A DNA stretch of 64,000 bases, taken from assembly GCF_007753265.1 (NCBI RefSeq), contig NZ_CP036349.1, forward strand, positions 3,071,363 to 3,135,362, read 5' to 3'. Position 1 is the stretch's first letter, and every line of letters starts with the position of its first letter. The position numbers were made by a program, and so were the translations under genes. The notes under the pieces were generated by a model. It was not told the DNA's origin, searched no databases, and saw nothing but the letters and a program-made list of their open reading frames with translations. The DNA comes from Botrimarina mediterranea. Lineage in GTDB: Bacteria; Planctomycetota; Planctomycetia; Pirellulales; Lacipirellulaceae. Of the stretch, positions 23,869-35,989 are shown piece after piece.

Positions 23869-25098
23869 ATGCCCGCCCTCACTAAGTCGCTCCCCAAGTA
23901 CCGTAAAAACCGGGCCTCGGGGCAAGCTGTCGTGACGATTGCCGGAATCGATTACTACCTCGGCCCCCACCGCTCCGTCACGAGCCGTCGGGAGTATGAC
24001 CGGCTCATCTCCGAATGGCTTGCCCGCGGCCGAACTGGAGCTTCCACGGCCGACGCCGTGCCCAAGGTCGTCGAAGTTCTTGCCGCCTACTGGCGATACG
24101 CCAAAGGCTACTACCCCACGCCGAACGGCAAGCTGGGGAGCGAGTTGTGGGCGATTCGCGTGGCCCTGCGGTTCGTCCGCACCCTCTACGCTGACCAGCC
24201 CGCCGACCAGTTCGGGCCGCTCGCTCTCAAAGTCGTCCGCGAAAAGATGGTCGAGGCGGGATTTGCCCGATCGACCGTTAACACTAGCGTCGGACGTATC
24301 CGCCGCGCTTTCAGGTGGGCAGCGTCGGAGCAGTTGATCCCAGCGGCCGTCTCGCAGGCCCTCGCCACAGTGGACGGTCTGCGCGCTGGGAAGACCAAGG
24401 CGCGAGAACCTGAGCCGATCCGGCCTGTCGAGGACGCGGCCGTCGAAGCGACGCTCCCCAATGTCTCGCCGGTCGTCGCGGCAATGATTCGTTTACAGCG
24501 CTTCACCGGCATGCGGCCGGGCGAGGTCTGCCTCGTGCGGCCGTGCGACGTGGACCGCTCTGGCGACATCTGGCACTACCGGCCTGCCACACACAAGACA
24601 CAGCACCGCGGCCGCGAGCGGGTCGTCTTCCTCGGGCCGCAGGCGCAGGAGGTTTTACGGCCATACCTCTTGCGTGAGGCGACCGCCTATTGCTTCTCGC
24701 CGGCCGAGTCGGAGGCGCGACGCCGCGCCGACCTCCATGCCGAACGCAAGACGCCGCTCTCGTACGGCAATCGTCCGGGGACCAATCGCCGCCGCAAGCC
24801 GGCGCGGACGGTCGGCGACAAGTACACGACGACCAGCTACGCCCGCGCCATCGCCCGCGGCTGCGAGCTTACGTGGCCGGCCCCAGACGGCGCCGACGAC
24901 GAGTCGCGTCTCGCTTGGAACTCTAAGCACCGCTGGACCCCTAACCAGTTGCGGCATGCAGCGGCGACGGCGATCCGTCGCGAGTTTGGGCTGGAGGCGG
25001 CACAGATTGCGCTCGGCCACGCCGGGGCGGACGTGACGCAAGTTTACGCCGAGCGGGACTTGGCAAAGGGCGCTGAAGTGGCAAGGAGGATCGGGTGA
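23869..25098 (+). CDS. int: Tyrosine recombinase, integrase of element 2
   Basis: A 409-residue integrase clearly homologous to that of element 1 along its whole length (shared ADQPADQFGPLALK, FTGMRPGEVC, TPNQLRHAAAT). Catalytic residues are the Arg in FTGMRPGE, the Asn-Gln-Leu-Arg box, His in LGHAGAD and Tyr in TQVYAERD. The ATG at 23869 has AGGAG about 12 bp upstream. An open frame extends to 23635 but would run through the att copy, so it is not used. The gene lies 117 bp after the att core. It overlaps the next gene by four bases (GTGA). Confidence 0.92.
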   Translation: MPALTKSLPKYRKNRASGQAVVTIAGIDYYLGPHRSVTSRREYDRLISEWLARGRTGASTADAVPKVVEVLAAYWRYAKGYYPTPNGKLGSELWAIRVALRFVRTLYADQPADQFGPLALKVVREKMVEAGFARSTVNTSVGRIRRAFRWAASEQLIPAAVSQALATVDGLRAGKTKAREPEPIRPVEDAAVEATLPNVSPVVAAMIRLQRFTGMRPGEVCLVRPCDVDRSGDIWHYRPATHKTQHRGRERVVFLGPQAQEVLRPYLLREATAYCFSPAESEARRRADLHAERKTPLSYGNRPGTNRRRKPARTVGDKYTTTSYARAIARGCELTWPAPDGADDESRLAWNSKHRWTPNQLRHAAATAIRREFGLEAAQIALGHAGADVTQVYAERDLAKGAEVARRIG

Positions 25099-25904
25099 AT
25101 TCAAAAGAGCCGAGAGATATCCGAGATCTCAAACCCGACGAACTGCGGCTACGGTTGGCGGAAGTCGGACGAAACAGCATCGAAGATTCTGGCATATTTC
25201 GCGACTACACGGGAAAAGCGCGAGAGCTGCAAATGCTTGAGCGGATGCACCTGTGTGTACTTCAATTGGAAAAGGAAAGAGCCGGCGAGGAGTACACGGT
25301 AGAAACGTTCACCCCGAACCTGGATCGCGACATAATTGAGCCGGTTGAAATTGCCGCGAAAGAGATTGTCGAGCAGTTCGGCGTAGATGCAGCGTCATTC
25401 TGCTTGCAAGAAATGACCAAGAGTTCGTCGGAAGTCCCAGACTTCCTGAAGGAGTACGTTGAATCTGAGTTGAAGGATTTTGGAAAGATTGTTCCTCACT
25501 GGGCGCCACCCATCGCGCAGGATGCGGCCCAAGCTTTAGAGGTCATTGCACGGCTACGGAAGGCAATTGAGGCTAAACAGATTAATGACGTGGCTTATGC
25601 TGCAAGCCAACTCGGCTACCTTTTCTGCAAGCTACGTGTGCGACCGTTTGAAAAAGCCACACTTGATGGTCGGCGGCTGAAAGAGACTCGTCGCAAAGGT
25701 GGTGCGAATACGGCAGCTACGACACAAGAAGAGAAACGCCTAATTATCGATGCCCGTGACGCACGGGCCAAGCGATCGAAGTGCTCAAAAAAGAAGGCGG
25801 CGGAGGCTGTTGCGGCGCAGCTTCGTACAGGGACCTTACCAGGAATTGATCGGCCGGTTGACTACACCTGGAAGTACGTCGCCGATCTCCGCGTAAAACG
25901 CTGA
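25095..25904 (+). CDS. Hypothetical protein coupled to integrase 2
   Basis: A 269-residue soluble protein starting at GTG 25095, overlapping the integrase stop. The N-terminal two thirds are acidic and helical (LRLRLAEVGRNSIEDSG, ALEVIARLRKAIEAKQI). The C-terminal part (EEKRLIIDARDARAKRSKCS, then KKKAAEAVAAQLRTG and YTWKYVADLRVKR) looks like a basic helix-turn-helix of the kind that ends many element-encoded proteins. No family is recognised. Tight coupling to the integrase suggests a role in its control or in recombination. A clear hairpin terminator follows. Confidence 0.55.
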   Translation: MNSKEPRDIRDLKPDELRLRLAEVGRNSIEDSGIFRDYTGKARELQMLERMHLCVLQLEKERAGEEYTVETFTPNLDRDIIEPVEIAAKEIVEQFGVDAASFCLQEMTKSSSEVPDFLKEYVESELKDFGKIVPHWAPPIAQDAAQALEVIARLRKAIEAKQINDVAYAASQLGYLFCKLRVRPFEKATLDGRRLKETRRKGGANTAATTQEEKRLIIDARDARAKRSKCSKKKAAEAVAAQLRTGTLPGIDRPVDYTWKYVADLRVKR

Positions 25905-25921
25905 CCCGTCTATTTTTTTTG

Positions 25922-25942
25922 GCAGAACGCTCAGCGTTCTGC
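25922..25942 (+). terminator. Hairpin terminator after the integrase operon of element 2
   Basis: GCAGAACGCT, one C, then AGCGTTCTGC is a perfect 10-bp inverted repeat followed by ATTTTTG and preceded by eight T's. It lies 17 bp after the stop at 25904 and fits an intrinsic terminator for either direction. Confidence 0.65.
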
Positions 25943-26009
25943 ATTTTTGCCAATCAGATGCGTCACCTTGCGAGGGTTGAAGCAATTCACCCCTTGCTGC
26001 GAGGAAACG

Positions 26010-26324
26010 ATGCGATCCGAATCGACCGAGAAGCCGTCCCCCGATGACGAGCACCTCTCCCTAGCTGAAGCGGCCAAGACTCTCCCCGGACGGCCCCATC
26101 TTTCGACTCTCCATCGCTGGCGGCTGCGGGGCATTCGTGGCGTGCGGTTGAAGACCTGCCTCGTCGGCGGCCGGCGGTACACGACGCCACGCTGGCTCCG
26201 TGAATTCATCGCCGCGTCTACGGCCGCCGGGGACGGGTTGATCGACCCTCCAAGCAATCTCTCTCGAGACCGCGAGCAGTCGATTCGGTCCGCCATTGCG
26301 GAACTCGACGCCGCCGGTATCTAG
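26010..26324 (+). CDS. DUF1580-like small DNA-binding protein
   Basis: A 104-residue protein with the planctomycete DUF1580 pattern: HLSLAEAAKTLPGRPHLSTL, HRWRLRGIRGVRLKT, VGGRRYTTPRWLREFIAA. This is a MerR/excisionase-type winged helix. The start at 26010 has GAGGA five bases upstream; an in-frame ATG at 25947 falls next to the terminator and is less likely. It is the counterpart of 12446-12703 in element 1 and lies 38 bp before the O-like gene. Role as excision factor or regulator is inferred. Confidence 0.7.
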   Translation: MRSESTEKPSPDDEHLSLAEAAKTLPGRPHLSTLHRWRLRGIRGVRLKTCLVGGRRYTTPRWLREFIAASTAAGDGLIDPPSNLSRDREQSIRSAIAELDAAGI

Positions 26325-26362
26325 CCCCCAGCCAAGACCTCGCCGCCGGCGGTACGCCCCAA

Positions 26363-27430
26363 ATGAAAGGGCCCCGCCGAGCGTTGGCGCGCTTCGGCAG
26401 GGCGGAGAATCAAGTGCTTCAGAATTGTAACACACTCGACAAGAAATCGAATCGCCGTTCGGACCCGGGAGAAATTGGTGGCAAACAACTAAAGGGCAAG
26501 CTGTTCAAGCTGCTCGAGGCGATCGATCCGCAGAGCCTCGACACACCAATCGGGCGTCGTGCTTGGGCGACCGTGGTCAACCTGCTAAAGGCCATCGCGA
26601 TTTTCTCGAAAGATGGGCCCTGCGAGGCTTACGTCAGCACTATCGCCCAGTGGATGAGCGAGAGGGTTGGCGTCGATCGGTCGACGGTCCACCGGGCGTC
26701 GAAGCTGGCCCAGGAACTCGGATTGCTCATCATCGAGCCACAGTACTCGCACGGCGGTCGCACGGCGAATCGCTGGATCGTCTGCTGGGATGTCGTGGAA
26801 GAGTTGGCGGGGGCGTCTGTACAAAGCGGTGAGTCGCAGGATGCGACAGGGTGGGTCGCACATTGCGATTCACCTCATCGCAATCTGCAACAAGGTGAGT
26901 CGCAGAATGCGACAGCTAATAAAGGATTAACCTCTTCATTACCCATTGAAGAATCCCCTCCTCCCCCTGCCGGAGGCTGGGAGGAGGAGGTCGAAGTTCT
27001 TTTGAGGTTGGGGGTGCGGCAGGCTTTGCCTGCCGTGCACGCCGCGATCTCTGCCGGCTGCACGATCGATGACTGGCTGCCACATCGCCGCTACTGGGAG
27101 GAGCACCGCGACCGGTGGGACAGTCCCGAAGGCGTGCTCTACCACCGGCTCAACTCGCTTCGTCCTGGTCAGGCAGCCGACACGGGGTGGCCCGAGCTCG
27201 ACGCGCCCACCAAGACCGCGCTGCGACTCTGGAGCGAGGGCGACGAGTACGACCGCAAGAAGTACGCCACCGCGCAGTGGCGAGGTTGGGACCGCCCCAA
27301 GCAGCTCGACATCCTGCAACAGGCCGGCATGTCGCCAGCCGAAGCCCAGCGGCTTCTGGTCGCGAACCCGGACGAAGCCGAGCGCCGCGCCGTCGCGTAC
27401 ATGGCGCCGCTGCTGAAGCCGACCGGATAG
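26363..27430 (+). CDS. Lambda O-like replication initiator candidate of element 2, with internal iterons
   Basis: A 355-residue protein homologous to 13705-14919: [20 protein letters not shown] matches [38 protein letters not shown] forms the winged-helix recognition region, and [15 protein letters not shown] closes the domain. A linker of about 45 residues (GESQDATG and GESQNATA units) is encoded by four dyads. The C-terminal domain ([35 protein letters not shown]) differs in detail from element 1 but occupies the same place. No helicase or primase motifs are visible. The exact start is uncertain, because the first about 45 residues have no counterpart in element 1. Confidence 0.6.
   Translation: MKGPRRALARFGRAENQVLQNCNTLDKKSNRRSDPGEIGGKQLKGKLFKLLEAIDPQSLDTPIGRRAWATVVNLLKAIAIFSKDGPCEAYVSTIAQWMSERVGVDRSTVHRASKLAQELGLLIIEPQYSHGGRTANRWIVCWDVVEELAGASVQSGESQDATGWVAHCDSPHRNLQQGESQNATANKGLTSSLPIEESPPPPAGGWEEEVEVLLRLGVRQALPAVHAAISAGCTIDDWLPHRRYWEEHRDRWDSPEGVLYHRLNSLRPGQAADTGWPELDAPTKTALRLWSEGDEYDRKKYATAQWRGWDRPKQLDILQQAGMSPAEAQRLLVANPDEAERRAVAYMAPLLKPTG
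26833..26913 (+). repeat. Iteron-like array of four dyads within the element 2 O-like gene (candidate origin)
   Basis: Dyads of the form GTCGCA-(3 nt)-TGCGAC begin at 26833, 26855, 26877 and 26899, an exact 22-bp period. The first and fourth are perfect; the second has one and the third several mismatches. Since 22 is not a multiple of three, the repeats fall in different codon frames. An AT-richer stretch follows (26914-26945). The sequence is unrelated to the element 1 iterons, but the position within the homologous gene is the same. Confidence 0.75.
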
Positions 27431-27518
27431 GGGCGCCGCTCCCTGCTGCCAACTGCGTGCGTTTGCCGTTATCATCGGGCCCGGCACGACGCCCCTCTCC
27501 TCGGACCGACCCGACTCG

Positions 27519-29599
27519 ATGGCGAAGAAGAAGACCACCCGGAAGGACAAGGCTGCTGAGGCGGCCCCCGCGGCGCCGACCGACCTCGACTACGCCGACA
27601 AGCTCTGGAAGGCGGCCGATACGCTCCGGGGGCAGGTCGATGCGGCCGAGTACAAGCACGTCGTGCTCGGCCTTTTGTTCCTCAAGTACATCAGCGACGC
27701 CTTCGCCGCGCGGCGTGACGAGCTGGCGGCCGAGCTCACCGCCGACGGCATCCCCGAGGCGCAGCACGCTGCGCTTCTCGAAAGCCGCGACGAGTACGCC
27801 GCGGAGAATGTCTTCTGGGTCCCCAAGGCGGCCCGTTGGGAGGAGCTGCAAGCGCAGGCCACGAGCCCAAAGATCGCCACGCTGATCGACGACGCCGTGC
27901 TCGCCGTCGAGGCCGACAACCCCTCGCTGAAGAACAAGCTGCCGCGCGACTACGCCCGGCGCGGCATCGAGCCGATCAAGCTCAAGTCGCTCGTGGACCT
28001 CGTCGCCGACATCGGCTTCAAGGGGGGCCGCGACAAGGCCCGCGACACGCTCGGCCGCGTCTACGAGTATTTCCTCGGCAAGTTCGCCCAAGCCGAAGGC
28101 AAGCTCGGCGGCGAGTTCTACACGCCCCGCTGCGTGGTGCGCGTGCTCGTCGAGATGCTCGAGCCGTACGAGGGCCGCGTCTACGACCCGTGCTGTGGGT
28201 CGGGCGGCATGTTCGTCCAGAGTGAGCGCTTCGTCGAGGCCCACGGCGGCCGCCGCACCGACATCTCGATCTTCGGCCAAGAGTCGAACCCGACGACGTG
28301 GCGCCTCGCCCATATGAACGTCGCGCTGCGCGGCATTGAGGCGAACCTCGGCGAGAAGCCGGCCGACACGTTCCTCGCCAACCTGCACCCCGACCTGCGG
28401 TGCGACTACCTGCTCGCCAACCCGCCGTTCAACGTCAGCGACTGGTCGGGCCAGCTCTTGCGCGACGATGTCCGCTGGAAGTACGGCGCCCCGCCCGTGG
28501 GCAACGCCAACTACGCGTGGATCCAGCACTTCGTCCACCACCTGGCGGTCCCTAACGGGAAAGGCGGGGGCGTCGCCGGGTTCGTGATGGCGAACGGCTC
28601 GCTATCGAGCAACTCGGGGGGCGAGGGGGACATCCGCCGCAGCATCGTCGAGGCCGACCTCGTCGATTGCATCGTCGCCCTTCCCGCACAGCTCTTCTAC
28701 ACGACCGGCATCCCGGTCTGCCTCTGGTTCCTGACACGCGACAAGACGGGCCGCAACCTGCGCAACGGCTGCCCGAACCGGCCAAGGGCCGTAAGGGCGA
28801 GACGCTGTTCATCGACGCCCGCAAGCTCGGCGCGATGCAGACGCGGACGCTGCGCGTCTTATCGGGCGCGGAGGACGCCGAGCTGTTCGAGGGATCGCAC
28901 GACCCGGGGCCCGACTCCGATATTGGCCGCATCGCCTACGCATTCCGCCAGTGGCGCGGCGAGCCGGCGCCGAAGTGGTGGGACGAGACCCCAATCTCAG
29001 AGGGTGGGCACGGCGAGTGGAAGTACACCGACCGCCCCGGCTTCTGCAAGGCGGCGACGATCGACGACATCGCGAAGCACGGCCACGTCCTCACGCCGGG
29101 CCGCTACGTCGGCGCCGAGGATGTCGAGGACGACGGCGAGCCGTTCGCGGAGAAGTACCCGCGGCTGGTGGCGGAGATTGAAGAGCATTTTGAGATAGGA
29201 GAGTCGCTGTCAGCTGCGATTCGAGAGAAACTTGCTGACGTGGGTTCCGACTCTCGTGAGGACGACGCTTCTGAAGCCGCAGCTGGCACGGATTTCTTCA
29301 CCTCATTCACGCTGCACAAGAAGGATGGCATCCAGTACGCCATCCGCTATCGAGAAACAAATCACCATCTCCCTCATATTCATGCCAAATACCAAAGCAG
29401 TGAGGCTTCGATTGCGATCGACGGAGCAGAAGTAATCGCTGGGTCACTCCCGCCGTCGAAAGAGCCTGTAGCTCGCGGCTGGGTCGTGGAAAATGGAGCC
29501 CGCCTCAAAGAAGTCTGGGATAAAGCGAAGAGTGGAGAGGACGCGAAAAAACACTGGTTGAGTCCATCGAAGCCGAAGGGGCCAAAAAATGTCTCCTGA
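27519..29599 (+). pseudogene. hsdM: Type I restriction-modification methyltransferase HsdM, frameshifted, with DUF4160-like C-terminal extension
   Basis: The adenine methyltransferase subunit shows the HsdM N-terminal helical domain ([16 protein letters not shown]), SAM-binding DPCCGSGG (223-230) and catalytic NPPF (301-304). The frame is lost near nucleotide 28768, after RNLRNG, and continues one frame over as [14 protein letters not shown]. One missing base explains it. The restored product is about 693 residues. After the usual HsdM end ([20 protein letters not shown]) it runs on into about 100 extra residues, including NHHLPHIHAKYQSSEASIA and PVARGWVVENGARLKEVW, which match DUF4160. The broken frame ends the normal protein early (559 residues with a scrambled tail), so methylation is probably lost unless this is a sequence error. 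Confidence 0.8.
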
Positions 29600-30818
29600 A
29601 TGGCGAGAGACGAAACGGGGACAAGAAATCACCTTAGAGTACGGCAAAGCGCTACGAGGGTATTCCGAGCGTGGCGGTGCGGTGCGCGTGTACGGGACGA
29701 ACGGCCCGGTCGGCTGGACCGATTCGCCGCTTGCTAATGGGCCGGGAGTGATACTAGGCCGTAAGGGCGCCTATCGGGGTGTTGAATACTCAAAGGGCCC
29801 GTTCTTCGTTATTGACACTGCTTATTACGTCGTACCTAAATCAAATCTCGATATGAGGTGGCTTTACTATGCGATTAAGCACCACGATCTAGGCGGCATA
29901 GACGACGGCTCACCAATCCCATCGACAACGCGAGCGGCTGTTTATCCGCGGCCGTTAGCTGTCCCGCGTCTTCAAGAACAACGCGCCATCGCGGGCGTGC
30001 TCGGCGCGCTCGACGATAAGATCGAGCAGAACCGGCGGACGGCGGCGGGATTGGAGAAGTTGGCGCGGGCGATCTTCCGGGCGTGGTTCGTGGATTTCGA
30101 GCCGGTCCACGCCAAGGCGGCCGGCGCCAAGTCCTTCCCCGGCATGCCCCCCGCCGTCTTCGACTCGCTGCCGACCCGGCTGGTGGACTCGGAGCTGGGG
30201 CCCATCCCGGAGGGATGGAGGGTCGGACCGCTTAGAGAGCTATGTGATCTATCGAAAGAGCAAGTCACGCCAATGAGTCATGCCGACGAACTGTTCGATC
30301 ACTTCAGCCTCCCCGCCTTCGACGCATCGCGACGACCGGTCACCGAACCCGGGTTCGGAATTAAGAGCAGCAAGTTCATAGTACCGCCAGGTTGCGTGCT
30401 CATATCAAAGCTCAATCCGCGAATCCCCCGCATTTGGTTGCCGGGCGAGTCAGTCGGTCGCCGACAAATCGCATCGACAGAGTTCCTTGTCCTCCAGCCT
30501 AAGGCGGGAGTGTCCCGCGAACGGATATACTGCCAAGTCGGCGAAACGAGTTTTCTTGAAGCGTTAACGCAGACGGCAACCGGAACCTCGAACAGTCACC
30601 AGCGCGTGAAGCCGCAGGACTTCATGGCGACGCCCGTGATCCATCCCAGCGTCACGGCATCTGGCGCCTTTGAGCACCAAGTGATTCCGATGATGGACCG
30701 TATACAGCAGATGAGCGACGAGTCGCGAAAGCTTGCGGAGCTGCGGGACTACCTGCTGCCCAAACTGCTGAGCGGCGAGGTGCGGGTGAAGGCCGCGTCG
30801 GACGAGGAGGCGGCGTGA
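29589..30818 (+). CDS. hsdS: Type I restriction-modification specificity subunit HsdS
   Basis: The 409-residue protein has two target-recognition domains, each followed by a conserved helical spacer: LAVPRLQEQRAIAGVLGALD, then DKIEQNRRTAAGLEKLARAI in the middle and IQQMSDESRKLAELRDYLLP plus KLLSGEVRV at the end. TRD1 is at about 1-130, TRD2 at about 190-360. These set the bipartite DNA target; the sequence recognised cannot be predicted by eye. Its ATG overlaps the hsdM stop by 11 bases. It should form M2S with HsdM and R2M2S with HsdR. Confidence 0.92.
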   Translation: MSPEWRETKRGQEITLEYGKALRGYSERGGAVRVYGTNGPVGWTDSPLANGPGVILGRKGAYRGVEYSKGPFFVIDTAYYVVPKSNLDMRWLYYAIKHHDLGGIDDGSPIPSTTRAAVYPRPLAVPRLQEQRAIAGVLGALDDKIEQNRRTAAGLEKLARAIFRAWFVDFEPVHAKAAGAKSFPGMPPAVFDSLPTRLVDSELGPIPEGWRVGPLRELCDLSKEQVTPMSHADELFDHFSLPAFDASRRPVTEPGFGIKSSKFIVPPGCVLISKLNPRIPRIWLPGESVGRRQIASTEFLVLQPKAGVSRERIYCQVGETSFLEALTQTATGTSNSHQRVKPQDFMATPVIHPSVTASGAFEHQVIPMMDRIQQMSDESRKLAELRDYLLPKLLSGEVRVKAASDEEAA

Positions 30819-30819
30819 G

Positions 30820-32502
30820 ATGTCCGACGGGAGCAAAGAGCGTGAACCGAATCGCTGGTACGAGCTTTCCGTGCGGTACGCCGGTCCTTCCACCATCACT
30901 TTTGGAGACAGTGCAATCGCGGTAACTGGGACCGCGTTCTTCGAGCATGATGCTACCGGCGAGCCTATTCTCCAGTTCGATTTGTATGACTGGGAGCAAG
31001 CCGAGGGACTCTTTGAGGCAGTCGGCTTGTATCAATGGTTCGAGCGAGTCGGGCATGCAGGCGCGAAGTCGGTAACCATCCAGGACGATCGCGGTACTCT
31101 CGTCGCATCGGGCCGAGTTCGTTGTGCTCAGTGCATTCAGCGCCTTGGCTCGCCGGACCACCCAGCCACTTTGCGATTCGAGGCGTCTAGCTACACGTAT
31201 TCGACGAATACGGCAAGCAAGGAGACTTGCTTCGCGATGCCGCTGGTCAACTTGGTACTTGCTTCGTTTGGCCGATGGCACGAGCTACCGAAAGTTATTG
31301 GTCAGCATCCCCTGCGCATCTATCCCACACCGGAAGTTGCGGGGGACCCTTCAAACCCTGAAGTTCGCTTCGAGCGAGATCGCAAGAACCGCGTCATCGC
31401 TTTTCCGCTCGATGACGGGTTCTGCTACATCGAAGCACTGCCTGAGTACAAGGAGGTGCGAGAAAGACTATCGTCCGAAACGATATCGCGGGGCATTACT
31501 GCGATGCTGGTGGGGGGGTCCCTGTCTCGCAATCCAAGCATTTCAGACAAAGAATCCAGCTTCCGTCACGACCTGCTTAACCTTCTCGACTTGGCCTCAG
31601 GCCATCACACAGGGTCGCCATGGATCGAGTATCGCGACTCTAATGGGCTTCTCTCAAGGCGGGAGCATTCACCGAGCATCGCGCCGAAGTGGAAGTCTTT
31701 TCATCCTGTTTTGGATGACGACCAGAAGCCCGATGCGGCCTATTTCCTTAGCCTTGGACTGAGTCGTACGGAGATCTCGAGTCGATCGACCAGACTTTTA
31801 ATCTCGCATATGACTGATGCCGGATGTGCGGGCCTTACGTTAGATGACAAAATCACGAACCTTGCTCGCGCTTTCGAGATTCTGGGTCGTGAATGCGGCT
31901 GCTCAAGCCAAGTCCTGCGGGACAGCCTTACCCAAGAGTCTCGCGAATTCGTAGCGGACGAATTGCGAAAATGCAGGACGGCAATTTTCCGTCTCTCACG
32001 AAAAAAAGGAAGGCAAACGGACAGGGCGACGTTGGAACGCATTGCAGGTCGCGTTGATAACGCGGACCGCAAGGAGAACGCATTCGGCCTGATCGTCGCA
32101 GCAGTCTGCGAAAAGCTGGGGCTCGAAGACTACACCGCCTTGCACGCTCTCGATTCCTCGCGACAGATGTCGTGGTCAGACTTCCTAAGCAAGATTCGGG
32201 GCTGCGTTCTACATGAAGGCGGCCTCGATTTTGGATCGGGAGATTGGACGCCGACAGAGGTTTACGACGTTTGCACCCACCTTCTCGACCTGCTGATTCG
32301 GGTTCTGATGAAACGGTTGGGAAGCCAGGAGCCTTACTTCAGCCCGATAAGACCCTTTCAACAGCTTCGAGCATTGGACTGGGTGACTGAGCAGACTCAG
32401 GTGACCGAACTTCTGCCCTGCTTTGGGGGAATCAAGCAGGCAGCAATCGAGGATTCTGATGAAGACGAGAGCGTTTTGCCGCCAGACGCCGAACTAAACT
32501 AA
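30820..32502 (+). CDS. Large HEPN-like protein embedded in the type I R-M operon
   Basis: A 560-residue protein starting one base after the hsdS stop. No membrane segment or ATPase motif is seen. The first about 280 residues look beta-rich (VTGTAFFEHDATGEPILQFD). The last third is helical and contains RGCVLHEG, an R-x4-H motif (Arg460, His465), in the setting YTALHALDSSRQMSWSDFL ... TPTEVYDVCTHLLDLLIRVL, typical of HEPN ribonuclease domains. The overall plan resembles ApeA-type defence proteins (N-terminal beta domain, C-terminal HEPN). HEPN anticodon nucleases PrrC and RloC also lie inside type I R-M loci and act when the R-M system is inhibited. A similar backup role is inferred, not shown. 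Confidence 0.55.
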   Translation: MSDGSKEREPNRWYELSVRYAGPSTITFGDSAIAVTGTAFFEHDATGEPILQFDLYDWEQAEGLFEAVGLYQWFERVGHAGAKSVTIQDDRGTLVASGRVRCAQCIQRLGSPDHPATLRFEASSYTYSTNTASKETCFAMPLVNLVLASFGRWHELPKVIGQHPLRIYPTPEVAGDPSNPEVRFERDRKNRVIAFPLDDGFCYIEALPEYKEVRERLSSETISRGITAMLVGGSLSRNPSISDKESSFRHDLLNLLDLASGHHTGSPWIEYRDSNGLLSRREHSPSIAPKWKSFHPVLDDDQKPDAAYFLSLGLSRTEISSRSTRLLISHMTDAGCAGLTLDDKITNLARAFEILGRECGCSSQVLRDSLTQESREFVADELRKCRTAIFRLSRKKGRQTDRATLERIAGRVDNADRKENAFGLIVAAVCEKLGLEDYTALHALDSSRQMSWSDFLSKIRGCVLHEGGLDFGSGDWTPTEVYDVCTHLLDLLIRVLMKRLGSQEPYFSPIRPFQQLRALDWVTEQTQVTELLPCFGGIKQAAIEDSDEDESVLPPDAELN

Positions 32503-32537
32503 GGGCTCTCGAAGCTCACCCCGCAGAGGCCGCCGCG

Positions 32538-35687
<3,150 letters not shown>

Positions 35688-35989
35688 GCATGAGCAGCAG
35701 ACGAGGCGGGCGCGGCGATAGGCATCTTGGACCCTCCCTGGTGACCCAAACCGGCGGCGGCGTCTAGCTACGCCATGGGGCCGGCCCCTGAGCCCCCGCC
35801 GCCGCGACCCTGGCGACGACAACCAAACTGGGGCGACGTCAGGGAGAGCCCCGCAAACTGCGTCGAACGATGAAGCGAATGGCACGTAGTTCTCCGCAAG
35901 TCGTTGCTGTGAAGTGACCTACGAAGAAGGGCCTCGCTTGTCTAGATGGGAGTTGTCACGCAACCCGTTCAAGGCAAGGAGGCCCAACG
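35688..35989. other. Gap after hsdR, no gene seen
   Basis: These 302 bases carry no convincing gene. The right border of element 2 may lie here, but no copy of the att core or of the AAAACGG dyad was recognised. A GGAGG just before 35990 is the old ribosome site of the decayed transposase. Confidence 0.4.

Noticed and set aside
27150-28541. Long minus-strand open frame of 463 residues
   Set aside because: It is antisense to the strongly supported O-like end and hsdM, with biased composition typical of GC-rich shadow frames and no family pattern.
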